From G020354945 sp964570585 (GTDB taxonomy: Bacteria; Omnitrophota; Gorgyraeia; JABMRG01; JAFGKX01), in the NCBI GenBank assembly GCA_964570585.1, contig CAZMYR010000005.1:1-64000 (forward strand): a DNA stretch of 64,000 bases. Reading direction: 5' to 3'. The stretch's first letter is position 1. Every line of letters starts with the position of its first letter. Position numbers and translations under genes: made by a program. Shown here piece by piece: positions 23,068-31,498 of this stretch. Under the pieces are notes generated by a model. It was not told where the DNA came from, did not search any database, and was given only the letters and a program-made list of their open reading frames with translations.

Positions 23068-24474
23068 TCAATACGCATCTTCCATAACAGAAAAAACCGA
23101 TAACAAAGATATAAATAATATCTTTATATCCAAAAGCAAAGACCAATTCTCTATATAATATATATCGTATTTAGTCCTTTCTTCTATGGATGTATTCCCG
23201 CGTAAGCCATTTACCTGTGCCCATCCTGTCATGCCGGATTTTATTTTATGCCTGCTCATATAGCGAGGAATGCCTTCTTTAAACTTTCCTACAAAACGAG
23301 GCCTTTCAGGCCTCGGGCCTACCAGACTCATTTCTCCCTTCAGGATATTTATAAGCTGTGGCAACTCATCCAAATTATGCCTTCTTAAAAAGGCTCCTAT
23401 TTTAGTTCTACGCGGGTCATCCTTTTTTGCCCATACAGGACCGATGCCCTTCTCTGCTTTATCTTTCATTGTGCGAAATTTTAAAATAGTAAAACGCCTG
23501 CCATCCTCGCCTATTCTCTTCTGGATATAATGTATAGGGCCCGGAGAGTTCATTTTTACTAAAACCGCCATTATTAGATATAATGGCGACAGCGAAATAA
23601 GTCCCGATAACGATACTATAATATCCATAAGTCTTTTTATGAATCTATTATGCCATTCTGCCAAAGGGCTTTCCTTAAGGCTTAAAAGAGGAATGCCGTC
23701 TATATTGCGCATATCAACTTGAGAGGTAACCATTCCTAAAAGGTCCGCTACCAATTTAAAATCTATCATTCTTTTTTCGCACTCTACAATTAAATCAAAT
23801 ACCTTATGACGCGGGAGTGAAGAAGCTGTTAATATAACCTCATTTATGTCTCTATGAGATAATACATTAGAAATATCATCAAGGCTTCCCAAAACAGGTA
23901 TATCCAAAATCTCTTTTTCTTGAGTTGGCTCAATAGAAACAACCCCGCATATTTTATAATCCCAATGGGGGTCGTTAGAAATGTGCCTTATAAGCTTTGA
24001 AGCGGTATTCCCTGTCCCAATTATCAAAAGGTTTCTTATATCCTTGCTGGCTTTTCTTGCTAAGAATCTCAATCTATTTATTAAAAATCTATCCATTGCT
24101 ATAAACAAAATTAGGCTAAACCATGAAATTACTACCACGCCTCTTGAGTAGGAGAATTCTCTATAAACAAAAGTCGCTGCCATTAGTATCACAAACCCAG
24201 CTGTCATAGACTTAACAATTAAAAAGAACTCATCAACAATAGAAAGCCTCGCCTTTATTGCATATAAGCCGTATGAACGCATTATAAAAAGGAGTATAAC
24301 CGAAATTATGGGGAGAGTATTAATGTAACTTTTGATAGAAGGTATTCCATAAACTACCGGCATTAATCCAGAATAAAATCTTAACCAGTAGGAAAATAAT
24401 AATCCAGCATTAATGGCAAGCAAGTCTGCTGCTAATAAAACAAGTCCTAATATAAGATGATTTTTCTTTTTCAT
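23068..24474 (-). CDS. Undecaprenyl-phosphate sugar phosphotransferase (WbaP/WcaJ type)
   Basis: Polyprenyl-phosphate hexose-1-phosphate transferase, the likely first committed step of polysaccharide synthesis. About four or five N-terminal helices (residues 1-130) are followed by a CoA-binding-like Rossmann segment (LLIIGTGNTASKLIRHIS, about 150). A re-entrant helix region (KRLMDIIVSLSGLISLSP) precedes the catalytic bacterial sugar transferase domain, with KFRTMKDKAEKG, RHNLDELPQLINILKGEMSL and VGPRPERPRF. The start overlaps the upstream GT4 stop as ATGA. Confidence 0.93.
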   Translation of the reverse strand: MKKKNHLILGLVLLAADLLAINAGLLFSYWLRFYSGLMPVVYGIPSIKSYINTLPIISVILLFIMRSYGLYAIKARLSIVDEFFLIVKSMTAGFVILMAATFVYREFSYSRGVVVISWFSLILFIAMDRFLINRLRFLARKASKDIRNLLIIGTGNTASKLIRHISNDPHWDYKICGVVSIEPTQEKEILDIPVLGSLDDISNVLSHRDINEVILTASSLPRHKVFDLIVECEKRMIDFKLVADLLGMVTSQVDMRNIDGIPLLSLKESPLAEWHNRFIKRLMDIIVSLSGLISLSPLYLIMAVLVKMNSPGPIHYIQKRIGEDGRRFTILKFRTMKDKAEKGIGPVWAKKDDPRRTKIGAFLRRHNLDELPQLINILKGEMSLVGPRPERPRFVGKFKEGIPRYMSRHKIKSGMTGWAQVNGLRGNTSIEERTKYDIYYIENWSLLLDIKILFISLLSVFSVMEDAY

Positions 24475-25640
24475 GGCAATGCAACGTCATTGCGAGCGCG
24501 CAATGACTTTGCTATGTATTCTTTTATTCTTTGCTTAAAAATATTCCTGCTAAATCTTAATGAATTTTCTCTTATTTTTTCCGGAATGAATTTATCTTTG
24601 TTTTTTTCAAATAATTCAATCGCATCTATTAATGCTTGGGGCGTCTGTTCGGTGAAGAAAATACCAGTTGGTTTGTATTGCGTATGTCGTACGTCGTACG
24701 TCGTACGTCGTACGTCGTATTTCGTAGAATTCAAAGGAAGTACTGTTTCTAGAACACCGCCATTACCATATGCAATCACCGCCTTGCCGCACGCCTGAGC
24801 TTCTACAGGGACAATTCCAAAATCCTCTTCACCTGGAAAAATGACAGCGATACAATCAGAGTAGAATTGCTTTAGTTTAGCAGAATCAACATATCCTATA
24901 AATTCTATATTTGGTTCTGCTTTATTCTTTAACTGCTTTTCTACATTTCCTGTACCAATAATAATTAATCTTTTTCCTGTTTTATTGAAAGCCTCAACAG
25001 CCAAATCTATCCTTTTGTAAGGAACAAGCGCAGAAACAATGAGGTAAAAACCTTCATCTTTATGGCTGGTTGAAAAATTATTTACATCTACAGGCGGATA
25101 TATTACCTCTGCATCTCTATTATATATAGTTTTTATTCTATTCTTAACATTATCCGATATAGCAAGAAAATAATCAACATTTTTGTTTGTTTTAAGGTCC
25201 CATTTCTTAAGACGCTTTGCTATAGTTGATATAAATTTTCTCTTTACAATATTCTCATTGCCGAAATATTCATTAAAGAAAAACCAGATATAACGCATTG
25301 GAGTATAACAATAGCATATGTGCTTAGCGCCCTTAGGGATTTTAGCGCCTTTTGCAACACAGTGGCTTGAACTTAAGACTAGATCATAACCACTAAGATC
25401 GAATGATTCAATGGCTTTTGGAAACAAAGGCAAATAATTACGATACCATGAGCTCGCTTTTGGCAAATTCTGTATAAAAGAAGTTCTTATGTCCATATTT
25501 TCTATTGTCTCGGAAGCAATACCTTTATTGTGCACCAGCGTAAATACAGTAGCATCAGGAAAAAGTTCACAAAATACCTCAAGGCACTTTTCCCCGCCTC
25601 TCATCGACATTATCCAATCATGTACAATTGCTACCTTCAT
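24471..25640 (-). CDS. GT4 glycosyltransferase carrying a heptamer repeat
   Basis: Retaining GT-B transferase. It starts MKVAIVHDWIMSMRGGEKCL at 25640, overlapping the upstream stop as ATGA. SALVPYKRIDLAVEAFN and the donor-binding FPGEEDFGIVPVEAQACGKA are clear, close to WbaZ-like mannosyltransferases. Residues 306-321 (YDVRRTTYDVRHTQY) are encoded by seven heptamer units and interrupt the C-terminal domain just after GNGGVLETV. The last residues (SLRARNDVALP) come from a small palindrome. The rest looks intact, so the repeat is tolerated as an in-frame insertion. Confidence 0.88.
   Translation of the reverse strand: MKVAIVHDWIMSMRGGEKCLEVFCELFPDATVFTLVHNKGIASETIENMDIRTSFIQNLPKASSWYRNYLPLFPKAIESFDLSGYDLVLSSSHCVAKGAKIPKGAKHICYCYTPMRYIWFFFNEYFGNENIVKRKFISTIAKRLKKWDLKTNKNVDYFLAISDNVKNRIKTIYNRDAEVIYPPVDVNNFSTSHKDEGFYLIVSALVPYKRIDLAVEAFNKTGKRLIIIGTGNVEKQLKNKAEPNIEFIGYVDSAKLKQFYSDCIAVIFPGEEDFGIVPVEAQACGKAVIAYGNGGVLETVLPLNSTKYDVRRTTYDVRHTQYKPTGIFFTEQTPQALIDAIELFEKNKDKFIPEKIRENSLRFSRNIFKQRIKEYIAKSLRARNDVALP
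24486..24507. repeat. Small palindrome in the 3' end of the GT4 gene
   Basis: GTCATTGCG and CGCAATGAC are nine-base arms around a four-base loop. It encodes part of the C-terminal SLRARNDVALP. It resembles the interspersed CATTGCGAG-type repeats found in many environmental genomes (from memory, not searched). Confidence 0.65.
24676..24724. repeat. Seven-unit heptamer repeat inside a glycosyltransferase gene
   Basis: Seven consecutive 7-base units, the middle four perfect (TACGTCG) and three degenerate (TATTGCG, TATGTCG, TATTTCG). The repeat lies within the GT4 coding sequence. Seven is not a multiple of three, so gain or loss of one unit would shift the reading frame before the end of the catalytic domain. 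Confidence 0.9.
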
Positions 25641-26431
25641 TTTATCTTTCTGCATATTATTATCATTGCTGCAGCTGTAGACCACGGTATATATTTCTGA
25701 AAAAAATTAGCTAATGAAATGCCAAGGCTATTGGTTCCGTCATAAGAATTCCTGTCTCTGAACATATTCGAAAAGACTAATAATGAATGTTCCTGATCAA
25801 CTGGAAATATCTTAACAATTTCGAAATTATTTCTTTTAATTACATCTACTAATTCTGATATTTTAAAATACTGTTCCCAATAATGATTGGGGGGTGCTTT
25901 TTTAAACATTTTTCTGAACCAGGCAGATTTTTTAAAATATTTAAGAGGGAGTTTCAATCTATGGAATATTGAAAGTCTAGGAACGCTTATTATAAAATAT
26001 CCTCCATTTTCAAGAACCCTGTAAGCCTCTTTAATCGCTGGCTCAGGACCGCCACTAAAATGTTCTATTACGCCTAAGGAAAGACAGGCGCCGAAAGAAC
26101 TATCAGAAAATGGTATGTTTGACACATCAGCACAGACAAGGGGAGTACCAGGTTTATAATCTGATATTTTAGCAAGGGGAGCATGATTGTAATCTATTCC
26201 TATAATATCATAATTTATCTCTCTAAAATAGATGAGATAAGGCCCTATGCCACAACCTCCCTCTAAAATTTTTTTATTTTTCGGAAGATAACACTTAAAA
26301 ATCTCTATCTGTTTTTGAACTCGGGGATACTTAAATATCTCCAATATCTGCTCGGTGTTTTCATTCTTCCAATTGTCATCCCACGCTTTTTTTGTTGCAA
26401 GGTCTAAACGCTTATCTTCTTTGGTTCTCAT
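25637..26431 (-). CDS. Class I SAM-dependent methyltransferase
   Basis: 264 residues with SAM-binding ILEGGCGIGPYLIYF (about 55-69; the usual acidic residue before GCG is replaced by Gly), the acidic NIIGIDYNHAPL-like strand and ACLSLGVIEHFSGG. It overlaps both neighbours by four bases (ATGA), so it is translationally coupled within the glycosyltransferase operon. The likely substrate is a sugar of the growing glycan; this is inferred from context. Confidence 0.82.
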   Translation of the reverse strand: MRTKEDKRLDLATKKAWDDNWKNENTEQILEIFKYPRVQKQIEIFKCYLPKNKKILEGGCGIGPYLIYFREINYDIIGIDYNHAPLAKISDYKPGTPLVCADVSNIPFSDSSFGACLSLGVIEHFSGGPEPAIKEAYRVLENGGYFIISVPRLSIFHRLKLPLKYFKKSAWFRKMFKKAPPNHYWEQYFKISELVDVIKRNNFEIVKIFPVDQEHSLLVFSNMFRDRNSYDGTNSLGISLANFFQKYIPWSTAAAMIIICRKIK

Positions 26432-27507
26432 AGTTTTTTATATAATTCTATAGTCTGCAGAGCTGTTTTCACCCAAGAAAAACTTCTTGTTCTTTTAAAT
26501 CCTTTCTTTATAAGTCCCTGCCTGAGGTCTTCATCCTTTAGGACTTCGTAAATCTTATCAAAAATATCCGATTTATCCTGTGCATCAAATAAAACACCGG
26601 CATCGCCGATTACCTCGGGTAATGAAGCAGAAGAAGACGCTATCACCGGAGTACCGCAGGCCATCGCCTCCAAAGCAGGTAAGCCAAATCCTTCATATAA
26701 AGAAGGGATAATCAATAAAGAGGCAAGGTTATAGATTGACACTAAATCCTCAGTTGGAATTTCTCCCAGGTATAAGGCGTCGGTTGATTCTATCTTCCTT
26801 AGTATCTCTGCCTCTCTCGGTCTATATCTTCCAACAATAATTAATTTATGCTGAATAACTTTAGATTTTAGGTCGGTATAAGCATCGATAAGCCTTTCTA
26901 TATTCTTATGCTTTTTAAGGCTGCCAACAAATAATATTATATCTCTGGGTAGTTTGTATTTCTTTCTTATGTTCTCTTTTCTCATTTCATCATCAATCTT
27001 GCAAAATATAGGGTCGGCTGCTTCATAAATTACCTCAATTTTTCGTTTGGCATATGGAAATTCTTTGATTATATCCCTTTTGGTATTCTCTGAAACAGCT
27101 ATAATTCTGTCTGCTTTTTTTACTGCATTTGTAATCACACGTTTTGCAACTATGCCCCTAAAATATGGTCTGGATTCGGGAAACTTAAGATAAACTAAGT
27201 CGTGTATTGTAATCACCAGCTTATTTCTTCTTTGAAAAGGCACATTGAAATGCGGGACATGAACTACATCAAGGTTATACTTAATAAAAGGCTGAAATAT
27301 TTGTTCCTGCAAAGAATATATCGGTGCATTCCAACGGATAATCTGATCAGTTGTAAGTTTTAAGTTGTAAGTTGTAAGCTTATTTTCGTCTCCAAAAACT
27401 AAAAACTCGCACCCAGTATTTAAACCCAGCATGGCCTTCAGCAGATTCTTTATATATCTTCCTATCCCGGGGTGGTCTATCATTCTTGCGTCAAAACCGA
27501 TGCGCAT
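26428..27507 (-). CDS. GT4 glycosyltransferase with an internal heptamer repeat
   Basis: GT-B transferase of about 359 residues: MRIGFDARMIDHPGIGRYIK at the start, FVGSLKKHKNIERLIDAY in the middle, and PSLYEGFGLPALEAMACGTP at the donor site. Residues 44-53 (KLTTYNLKLTT region) are encoded by four GTTGTAA heptamers. This lies in a surface-exposed part of the N-terminal acceptor domain, between the start motif and the conserved HVPHFNVPF. It overlaps the GT9 gene upstream by 17 bases and the methyltransferase downstream by four. Confidence 0.88.
   Translation of the reverse strand: MRIGFDARMIDHPGIGRYIKNLLKAMLGLNTGCEFLVFGDENKLTTYNLKLTTDQIIRWNAPIYSLQEQIFQPFIKYNLDVVHVPHFNVPFQRRNKLVITIHDLVYLKFPESRPYFRGIVAKRVITNAVKKADRIIAVSENTKRDIIKEFPYAKRKIEVIYEAADPIFCKIDDEMRKENIRKKYKLPRDIILFVGSLKKHKNIERLIDAYTDLKSKVIQHKLIIVGRYRPREAEILRKIESTDALYLGEIPTEDLVSIYNLASLLIIPSLYEGFGLPALEAMACGTPVIASSSASLPEVIGDAGVLFDAQDKSDIFDKIYEVLKDEDLRQGLIKKGFKRTRSFSWVKTALQTIELYKKL
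27350..27377. repeat. Four-unit heptamer repeat inside a GT4 gene
   Basis: Units GTTGTAA, GTTTTAA, GTTGTAA, GTTGTAA in tandem, 28 bases. This is the same unit as the TTACAAC repeat upstream of the ligase gene, in the opposite orientation. It lies near the 5' end of the coding sequence, where a change of one unit would abolish the protein. Confidence 0.85.
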
Positions 27508-28627
27508 GCCTCACCGCCTCCATTACCTCATCCACTGTAATTAAATCCATGCATATATTATTAGCGCACTTAAGTCTTCCGCATCCTTTACAAGGTATAT
27601 CTTTTTGAATTATAATTATTTTTTTACCCAACGGGGCCCATTGTTTTGCATCGTTTGTGCCACTGTAAAGTATAATGGATGGCGTGTTTACGGCCGAGGC
27701 CACATGGCTAGGCCCCGAATCCGTCCCTATAAATAAGTTTGCCCTTTTAAGCAATGCTGCTAATTCACCAAGCGAAGTTTTGCCGATAGCATCTATCACT
27801 TTGCTTCTAATAGTTTCTTTTATATTGCCTAACGAGGTTTTATCTTCTTTTGTTCCGATAATAACAACTTTTGCTTTAAATTCTTCAGTTAATCTATCTA
27901 TAAGCTGGGCCCATTTTTTCGGAAGCCATCTTTTAGAATGGTATCCAGCTCCGGGATGTATGCAAACAAGAAAATCTTCTGTCCTTAAGCCATTCTTCGC
28001 ATAGAATTCTTCGGCAAAATTCTTATATTCATCCGGTATAAAAAATTCGCTTTCTTTATACATAGATTTAATATCTATTGCTTTTAAGAGATCTGAATTA
28101 TGCTCGACTTCGTGAACCTGCGGGTAATAACTTACCTCCTTGTCTAAAAAAAATCCCCCTCCTGTTATCCCATATCCTATCTTGTATTTTATGCCAGCTA
28201 ATGACATTAATATGATATGTCTTAAATCACCACGCAGGTCTATACCGATATCATACTTCTCTCTTCTTAGAACCTTTGCTAATCTTATAAACTCTCTCAG
28301 CTTAATTAAACGTCCATTTTTCCGCTTAAACCATGGGGCATCGTATGTCATAATCTCATCAACAAAAGGATTATTTTTTATTATATCTTTATTATGTCTG
28401 CTTATTAAAACATCCAATCTAACTTTAGGATATGCCTCTTTTATAGCCCGGAAAACAGGTGTAGCAAACAGTAAATCACCAATGTGGTCTAATCTAATAA
28501 CTAAAATGTTTTCTATATCTTTTGGCCTATGGGCTTTAAATAATCTAATTGGCACTGTAACTACAGTGCCAATCAAATCAAATAGAAAAACAACAACAAT
28601 ATAGAATCTATTTTTTAAGACGTACAT
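27491..28627 (-). CDS. GT9 heptosyltransferase-type glycosyltransferase
   Basis: 378 residues; the GT9 domain starts near residue 39 (NILVIRLDHIGDLLFATPVF). It continues with IHPGAGYHSKRWLPKKWAQL and FIGTDSGPSHVASAVNTPSI, then a cysteine tail (CKGCGRLKCANNICMD). The N-terminal hydrophobic segment (FYIVVVFLFDLIGTVVTVP) is longer than usual, could be a membrane anchor, and is partly encoded by a palindrome at 28548-28573. It overlaps the GT2 gene upstream by 13 bases. Confidence 0.88.
   Translation of the reverse strand: MYVLKNRFYIVVVFLFDLIGTVVTVPIRLFKAHRPKDIENILVIRLDHIGDLLFATPVFRAIKEAYPKVRLDVLISRHNKDIIKNNPFVDEIMTYDAPWFKRKNGRLIKLREFIRLAKVLRREKYDIGIDLRGDLRHIILMSLAGIKYKIGYGITGGGFFLDKEVSYYPQVHEVEHNSDLLKAIDIKSMYKESEFFIPDEYKNFAEEFYAKNGLRTEDFLVCIHPGAGYHSKRWLPKKWAQLIDRLTEEFKAKVVIIGTKEDKTSLGNIKETIRSKVIDAIGKTSLGELAALLKRANLFIGTDSGPSHVASAVNTPSIILYSGTNDAKQWAPLGKKIIIIQKDIPCKGCGRLKCANNICMDLITVDEVMEAVRHAHRF
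28548..28573. repeat. Perfect palindrome in the 5' end of a GT9 gene
   Basis: ATTGGCACTGTA pairs perfectly with TACAGTGCCAAT around two bases. It encodes about residues 19-27 (IGTVVTVP), before the conserved GT9 domain. It is short but exact, and fits the habit of palindromes sitting at gene starts in this window. Confidence 0.7.
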
Positions 28628-29301
28628 CTTAATTTAACGAGCGTCCACACTGATACTACCCCATCCCGCCAACCTATCTTCTTACCCTCGTGATATGACC
28701 TACCCCTATAAGAAATAGGCACTTCATATATTCTATAGCCTTTTTTGAGAAGTTTAGCGGTTATCTCTGGTTCTATCTCGAATCGTTTCGATTGCAAATC
28801 TAAACTTTTCAATATATCTGTTTTTACCATCTTATAACAGGTCTCCATATCTGTAAGATTTGCTTTAAACAGGAAATTCGTCAAAATAGTAAGGAACTTA
28901 TTTGCTAAAAAATGAAACAACGATGTTGTACGCCAAGTTTTAAGAAATCTTGAGCCATAGACAACATCTGCGTTATTCTTTTCGGCATATTCTATTAATT
29001 TCGAATAGTCCTGCGGATCATATTCCAAATCCGCATCCTGAATAATTGAATAATCTCCGCTAGCATATTTCAATGCGGTCCTAATAGCAGCTCCCTTTCC
29101 CATATTCTTATTATGATAAAAAACTCTGATATTATCTTTACCCTCACCAAAACTGTCTTTAAGAAATCCCCTCGTGCCATCAGCAGATTTATCATCAACT
29201 AATACAATTTCTTTATCTACAGCGATACTTTGTATTCGTTCTATGACAGTTTCTACAGTACTTCTTTCATTGTATACAGGCATAAGAACAGATAATTTCA
29301 T
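28615..29301 (-). CDS. GT2 glycosyltransferase, dolichyl-phosphate mannosyltransferase-like
   Basis: 228 residues: LSVLMPVYNERSTVETVIER, IVLVDDKSADGTRGFL, HNKNMGKGAAIRTALKYASG and the metal site QDADLEYDP, the classic DPM1/DolP-transferase pattern. No C-terminal membrane helices are present. Such enzymes usually load one sugar onto polyprenyl phosphate for GT-C transferases, or act directly in glycan assembly. It shares one base with the GT4 gene upstream. Confidence 0.87.
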   Translation of the reverse strand: MKLSVLMPVYNERSTVETVIERIQSIAVDKEIVLVDDKSADGTRGFLKDSFGEGKDNIRVFYHNKNMGKGAAIRTALKYASGDYSIIQDADLEYDPQDYSKLIEYAEKNNADVVYGSRFLKTWRTTSLFHFLANKFLTILTNFLFKANLTDMETCYKMVKTDILKSLDLQSKRFEIEPEITAKLLKKGYRIYEVPISYRGRSYHEGKKIGWRDGVVSVWTLVKLRCTS

Positions 29302-30359
29302 TATTTTTTATTTTTTAATACCTCATTATAGATATCTAAATTCTTCTTGGCTGCAACTTCCCATAAAAAATGTTTTTTAATATATTCTTTAAAAAAGGGG
29401 GTCTTTTCTTTATAAAATGCCACCTCTATTGCCTTTCTTATACCCTTAACATCTGCTGGGTTAAAATATTCAACGAAATCCTTAAAATATTCCCTAGTGC
29501 AACCTTTATCTGTTGTTGCAACATTTGCGCCGGCTAATCCTGCCTCTAGCGCAGATAACCCCGGCGTCTCAAACCACCCCTGCGAAACAAGGCACTTACA
29601 TGCTGAATAGGCCGATTTTAACATTGGATCATTATGTTTGATTCCTTCTATAAATATAACATTCTGGCCTGCTTGCCTTTTGCATTCATTGTAATAATCC
29701 AGATAATCAGAAACAGTATTACCGATGATTGCCAAGCGCTTTGAAAATTGCCTCATGGCTTTAATCAAATTTAATTGATTTTTTCTTGGTTCTATCCTTC
29801 CTACCGACAAAATAAAGTTTTCCAATTTATATTTTGAAGCAAAAGTGTATTTATCGCCATACTCAAAACTCTTATCAACGCAATTAGGTATTATATGCAT
29901 TCTTTCTTTATCTATTCCAAACAGTCTCGCAAGTTGTTTTTGCTCAACTCCCGAATTCGGTATAATGGCATCTGCCAGAAGAAGCATCTGCCTTCTGTCA
30001 GAGGGAAAGGACGGAAATACAACCTTTGTTAAATGGCGCAGACAGGCATTCAGTTTCGTTTTAATACTTCCATATTCATATAATGCCCTTTGGAAGGTAG
30101 AAAAAAATACCGGAGTCAATATTATTTTTAGACCTTTGTTTCTTGCGGTTTGCATCAGGCCTAAGCAATATCTTACACCGCCAAATATATGAAGTATATC
30201 AAAGTCTTCTAATTTATCCTTCCATATATCAAAGAGTTTCGCATAGACCCCTAATTTCTCCAGATGTTCTTTGGTTTTAAGCAGTAATATTTCACCACCG
30301 CCTACATTTTGAAAAGCAGAAGGGTATAGGAAAAATGCAACTTTTATCTCTCTGGGCAT
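29301..30359 (-). CDS. GT4-type glycosyltransferase
   Basis: 352 residues. The GT-B C-terminal half is recognisable (LSVGRIEPRKNQLNLIKAM, SQGWFETPGLSALEAGLAGA with the donor-site glutamate). The N-terminal half (MPREIKVAFFLYPSAFQNVG with GGGEILLLKTKEHLEKL) is the acceptor domain. It is less conserved than the other GT4 proteins here. It starts two bases after the epimerase gene, in the same operon. Confidence 0.8.
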   Translation of the reverse strand: MPREIKVAFFLYPSAFQNVGGGEILLLKTKEHLEKLGVYAKLFDIWKDKLEDFDILHIFGGVRYCLGLMQTARNKGLKIILTPVFFSTFQRALYEYGSIKTKLNACLRHLTKVVFPSFPSDRRQMLLLADAIIPNSGVEQKQLARLFGIDKERMHIIPNCVDKSFEYGDKYTFASKYKLENFILSVGRIEPRKNQLNLIKAMRQFSKRLAIIGNTVSDYLDYYNECKRQAGQNVIFIEGIKHNDPMLKSAYSACKCLVSQGWFETPGLSALEAGLAGANVATTDKGCTREYFKDFVEYFNPADVKGIRKAIEVAFYKEKTPFFKEYIKKHFLWEVAAKKNLDIYNEVLKNKK

Positions 30360-30361
30360 AT

Positions 30362-31498
30362 CTAATCCCTATTTGTTAATAATATCTTTAGCATTTCATC
30401 CGATGCTTTCCCGTTGCCGAAAGGATTGGTCCAATTCCTATTTTTATTAATCATCTTTAGAGACGATCTTAAAATCCTGCTCGGAGTTATACCACCTATG
30501 ATATTTGAACCCACTTTCAAAGTCTGCGGCCTTTCTGTGTTTTCTCTTAAAGTAACGCATGGAACCTTTAATATACAGGTTTCCTCCTGCACGCCTCCGG
30601 AATCGGTTAATGCTAAAGCGGCATTTGACTCCAGATATAAAAATGATAAAAAATCAATTGGTTTAATTATCTTTATTCCATCTTTCAGCTTTACATTGAA
30701 TTGTCTCATTTTTTTAACCGTCCTGGGATGCGCAGGAAAAACAAGCGGCATCTTCAACTTCTCAACTACTAATTTTATTCCTTCTAAAATCGATAAAAAT
30801 CTCTGTTTAGAATCCACATTTTCCTGTCTATGCAAAGTAAGCAAAATATATTTATTTTTTTCCACGCCTAATTTTTTCAAAATCCCTTTTCGTCTTTGGG
30901 CCAATTTTAAATTAGAATCCAGCGCATCCACAATGGTATTTCCTGTTATATAAATGTTTCTTACTGGTACGCCTTCTTTTGCTACTAACTTTTTTTCAAC
31001 CTGGCTGGGTACAAATAAAAAATCTGAAATATGGTCAACTAAAAATCTATTTATTTCCTCCGGCATTGTCCTGTCAAAACTTCTCAGGCCTGCTTCTACA
31101 TGCGCCACCTTTATTTCAAATCCTGTATAGTTCTCGGTAGTAGAAATTTTCTCTGCAGTTAACGCGCCTGCCAGAGCTGTATTAGTATCCCCCTGAACAA
31201 CCACACAAAAAGGCATATCCTCTAAAATGATTTTTTCTATATCTATAAGCATCCTGCCTGTATGTTCACCCTGCATAAAAGGCGCTTTTGATCTTATACT
31301 TAATGTGTAATCGGGCTTTGGCAATTTCAGGTCTTTAAAAAAGACCCTGTCCATATTATACGAATAGTGCTGTCCTGAATGAATCATTTTATATGGTATT
31401 TTCCTTTTTTGGCACAACTTTATTAATGGGGAGAGTTTAATTATTTCAGGCCTGGTTCCGCATATAAACGTAAGTAATGTTTTCTTAGTCATCTTCAA
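30362..31498 (-). CDS. wecB: UDP-N-acetylglucosamine 2-epimerase, non-hydrolysing
   Basis: Cytoplasmic enzyme interconverting UDP-GlcNAc and UDP-ManNAc-type sugars, 378 residues. It has ICGTRPEIIKLSPLI (about 13-27), VVQGDTNTALAGALTAEK, VAHVEAGLRSFDRTMPEEIN, LLTLHRQENVDS and ALTDSGGVQEE, all hallmarks of WecB/MnaA/WbpI. The substrate could instead be a modified UDP-sugar (the WbpI reaction), given the WbpD-like acyltransferase encoded 1.1 kb upstream. The start overlaps the upstream stop as ATGA. Confidence 0.93.
   Translation of the reverse strand: MKMTKKTLLTFICGTRPEIIKLSPLIKLCQKRKIPYKMIHSGQHYSYNMDRVFFKDLKLPKPDYTLSIRSKAPFMQGEHTGRMLIDIEKIILEDMPFCVVVQGDTNTALAGALTAEKISTTENYTGFEIKVAHVEAGLRSFDRTMPEEINRFLVDHISDFLFVPSQVEKKLVAKEGVPVRNIYITGNTIVDALDSNLKLAQRRKGILKKLGVEKNKYILLTLHRQENVDSKQRFLSILEGIKLVVEKLKMPLVFPAHPRTVKKMRQFNVKLKDGIKIIKPIDFLSFLYLESNAALALTDSGGVQEETCILKVPCVTLRENTERPQTLKVGSNIIGGITPSRILRSSLKMINKNRNWTNPFGNGKASDEMLKILLTNRD

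Noticed and set aside
23030..24724. Heptamer repeats considered as CRISPR arrays
   Set aside because: Units are seven bases in direct tandem without spacers, and no cas genes are present.
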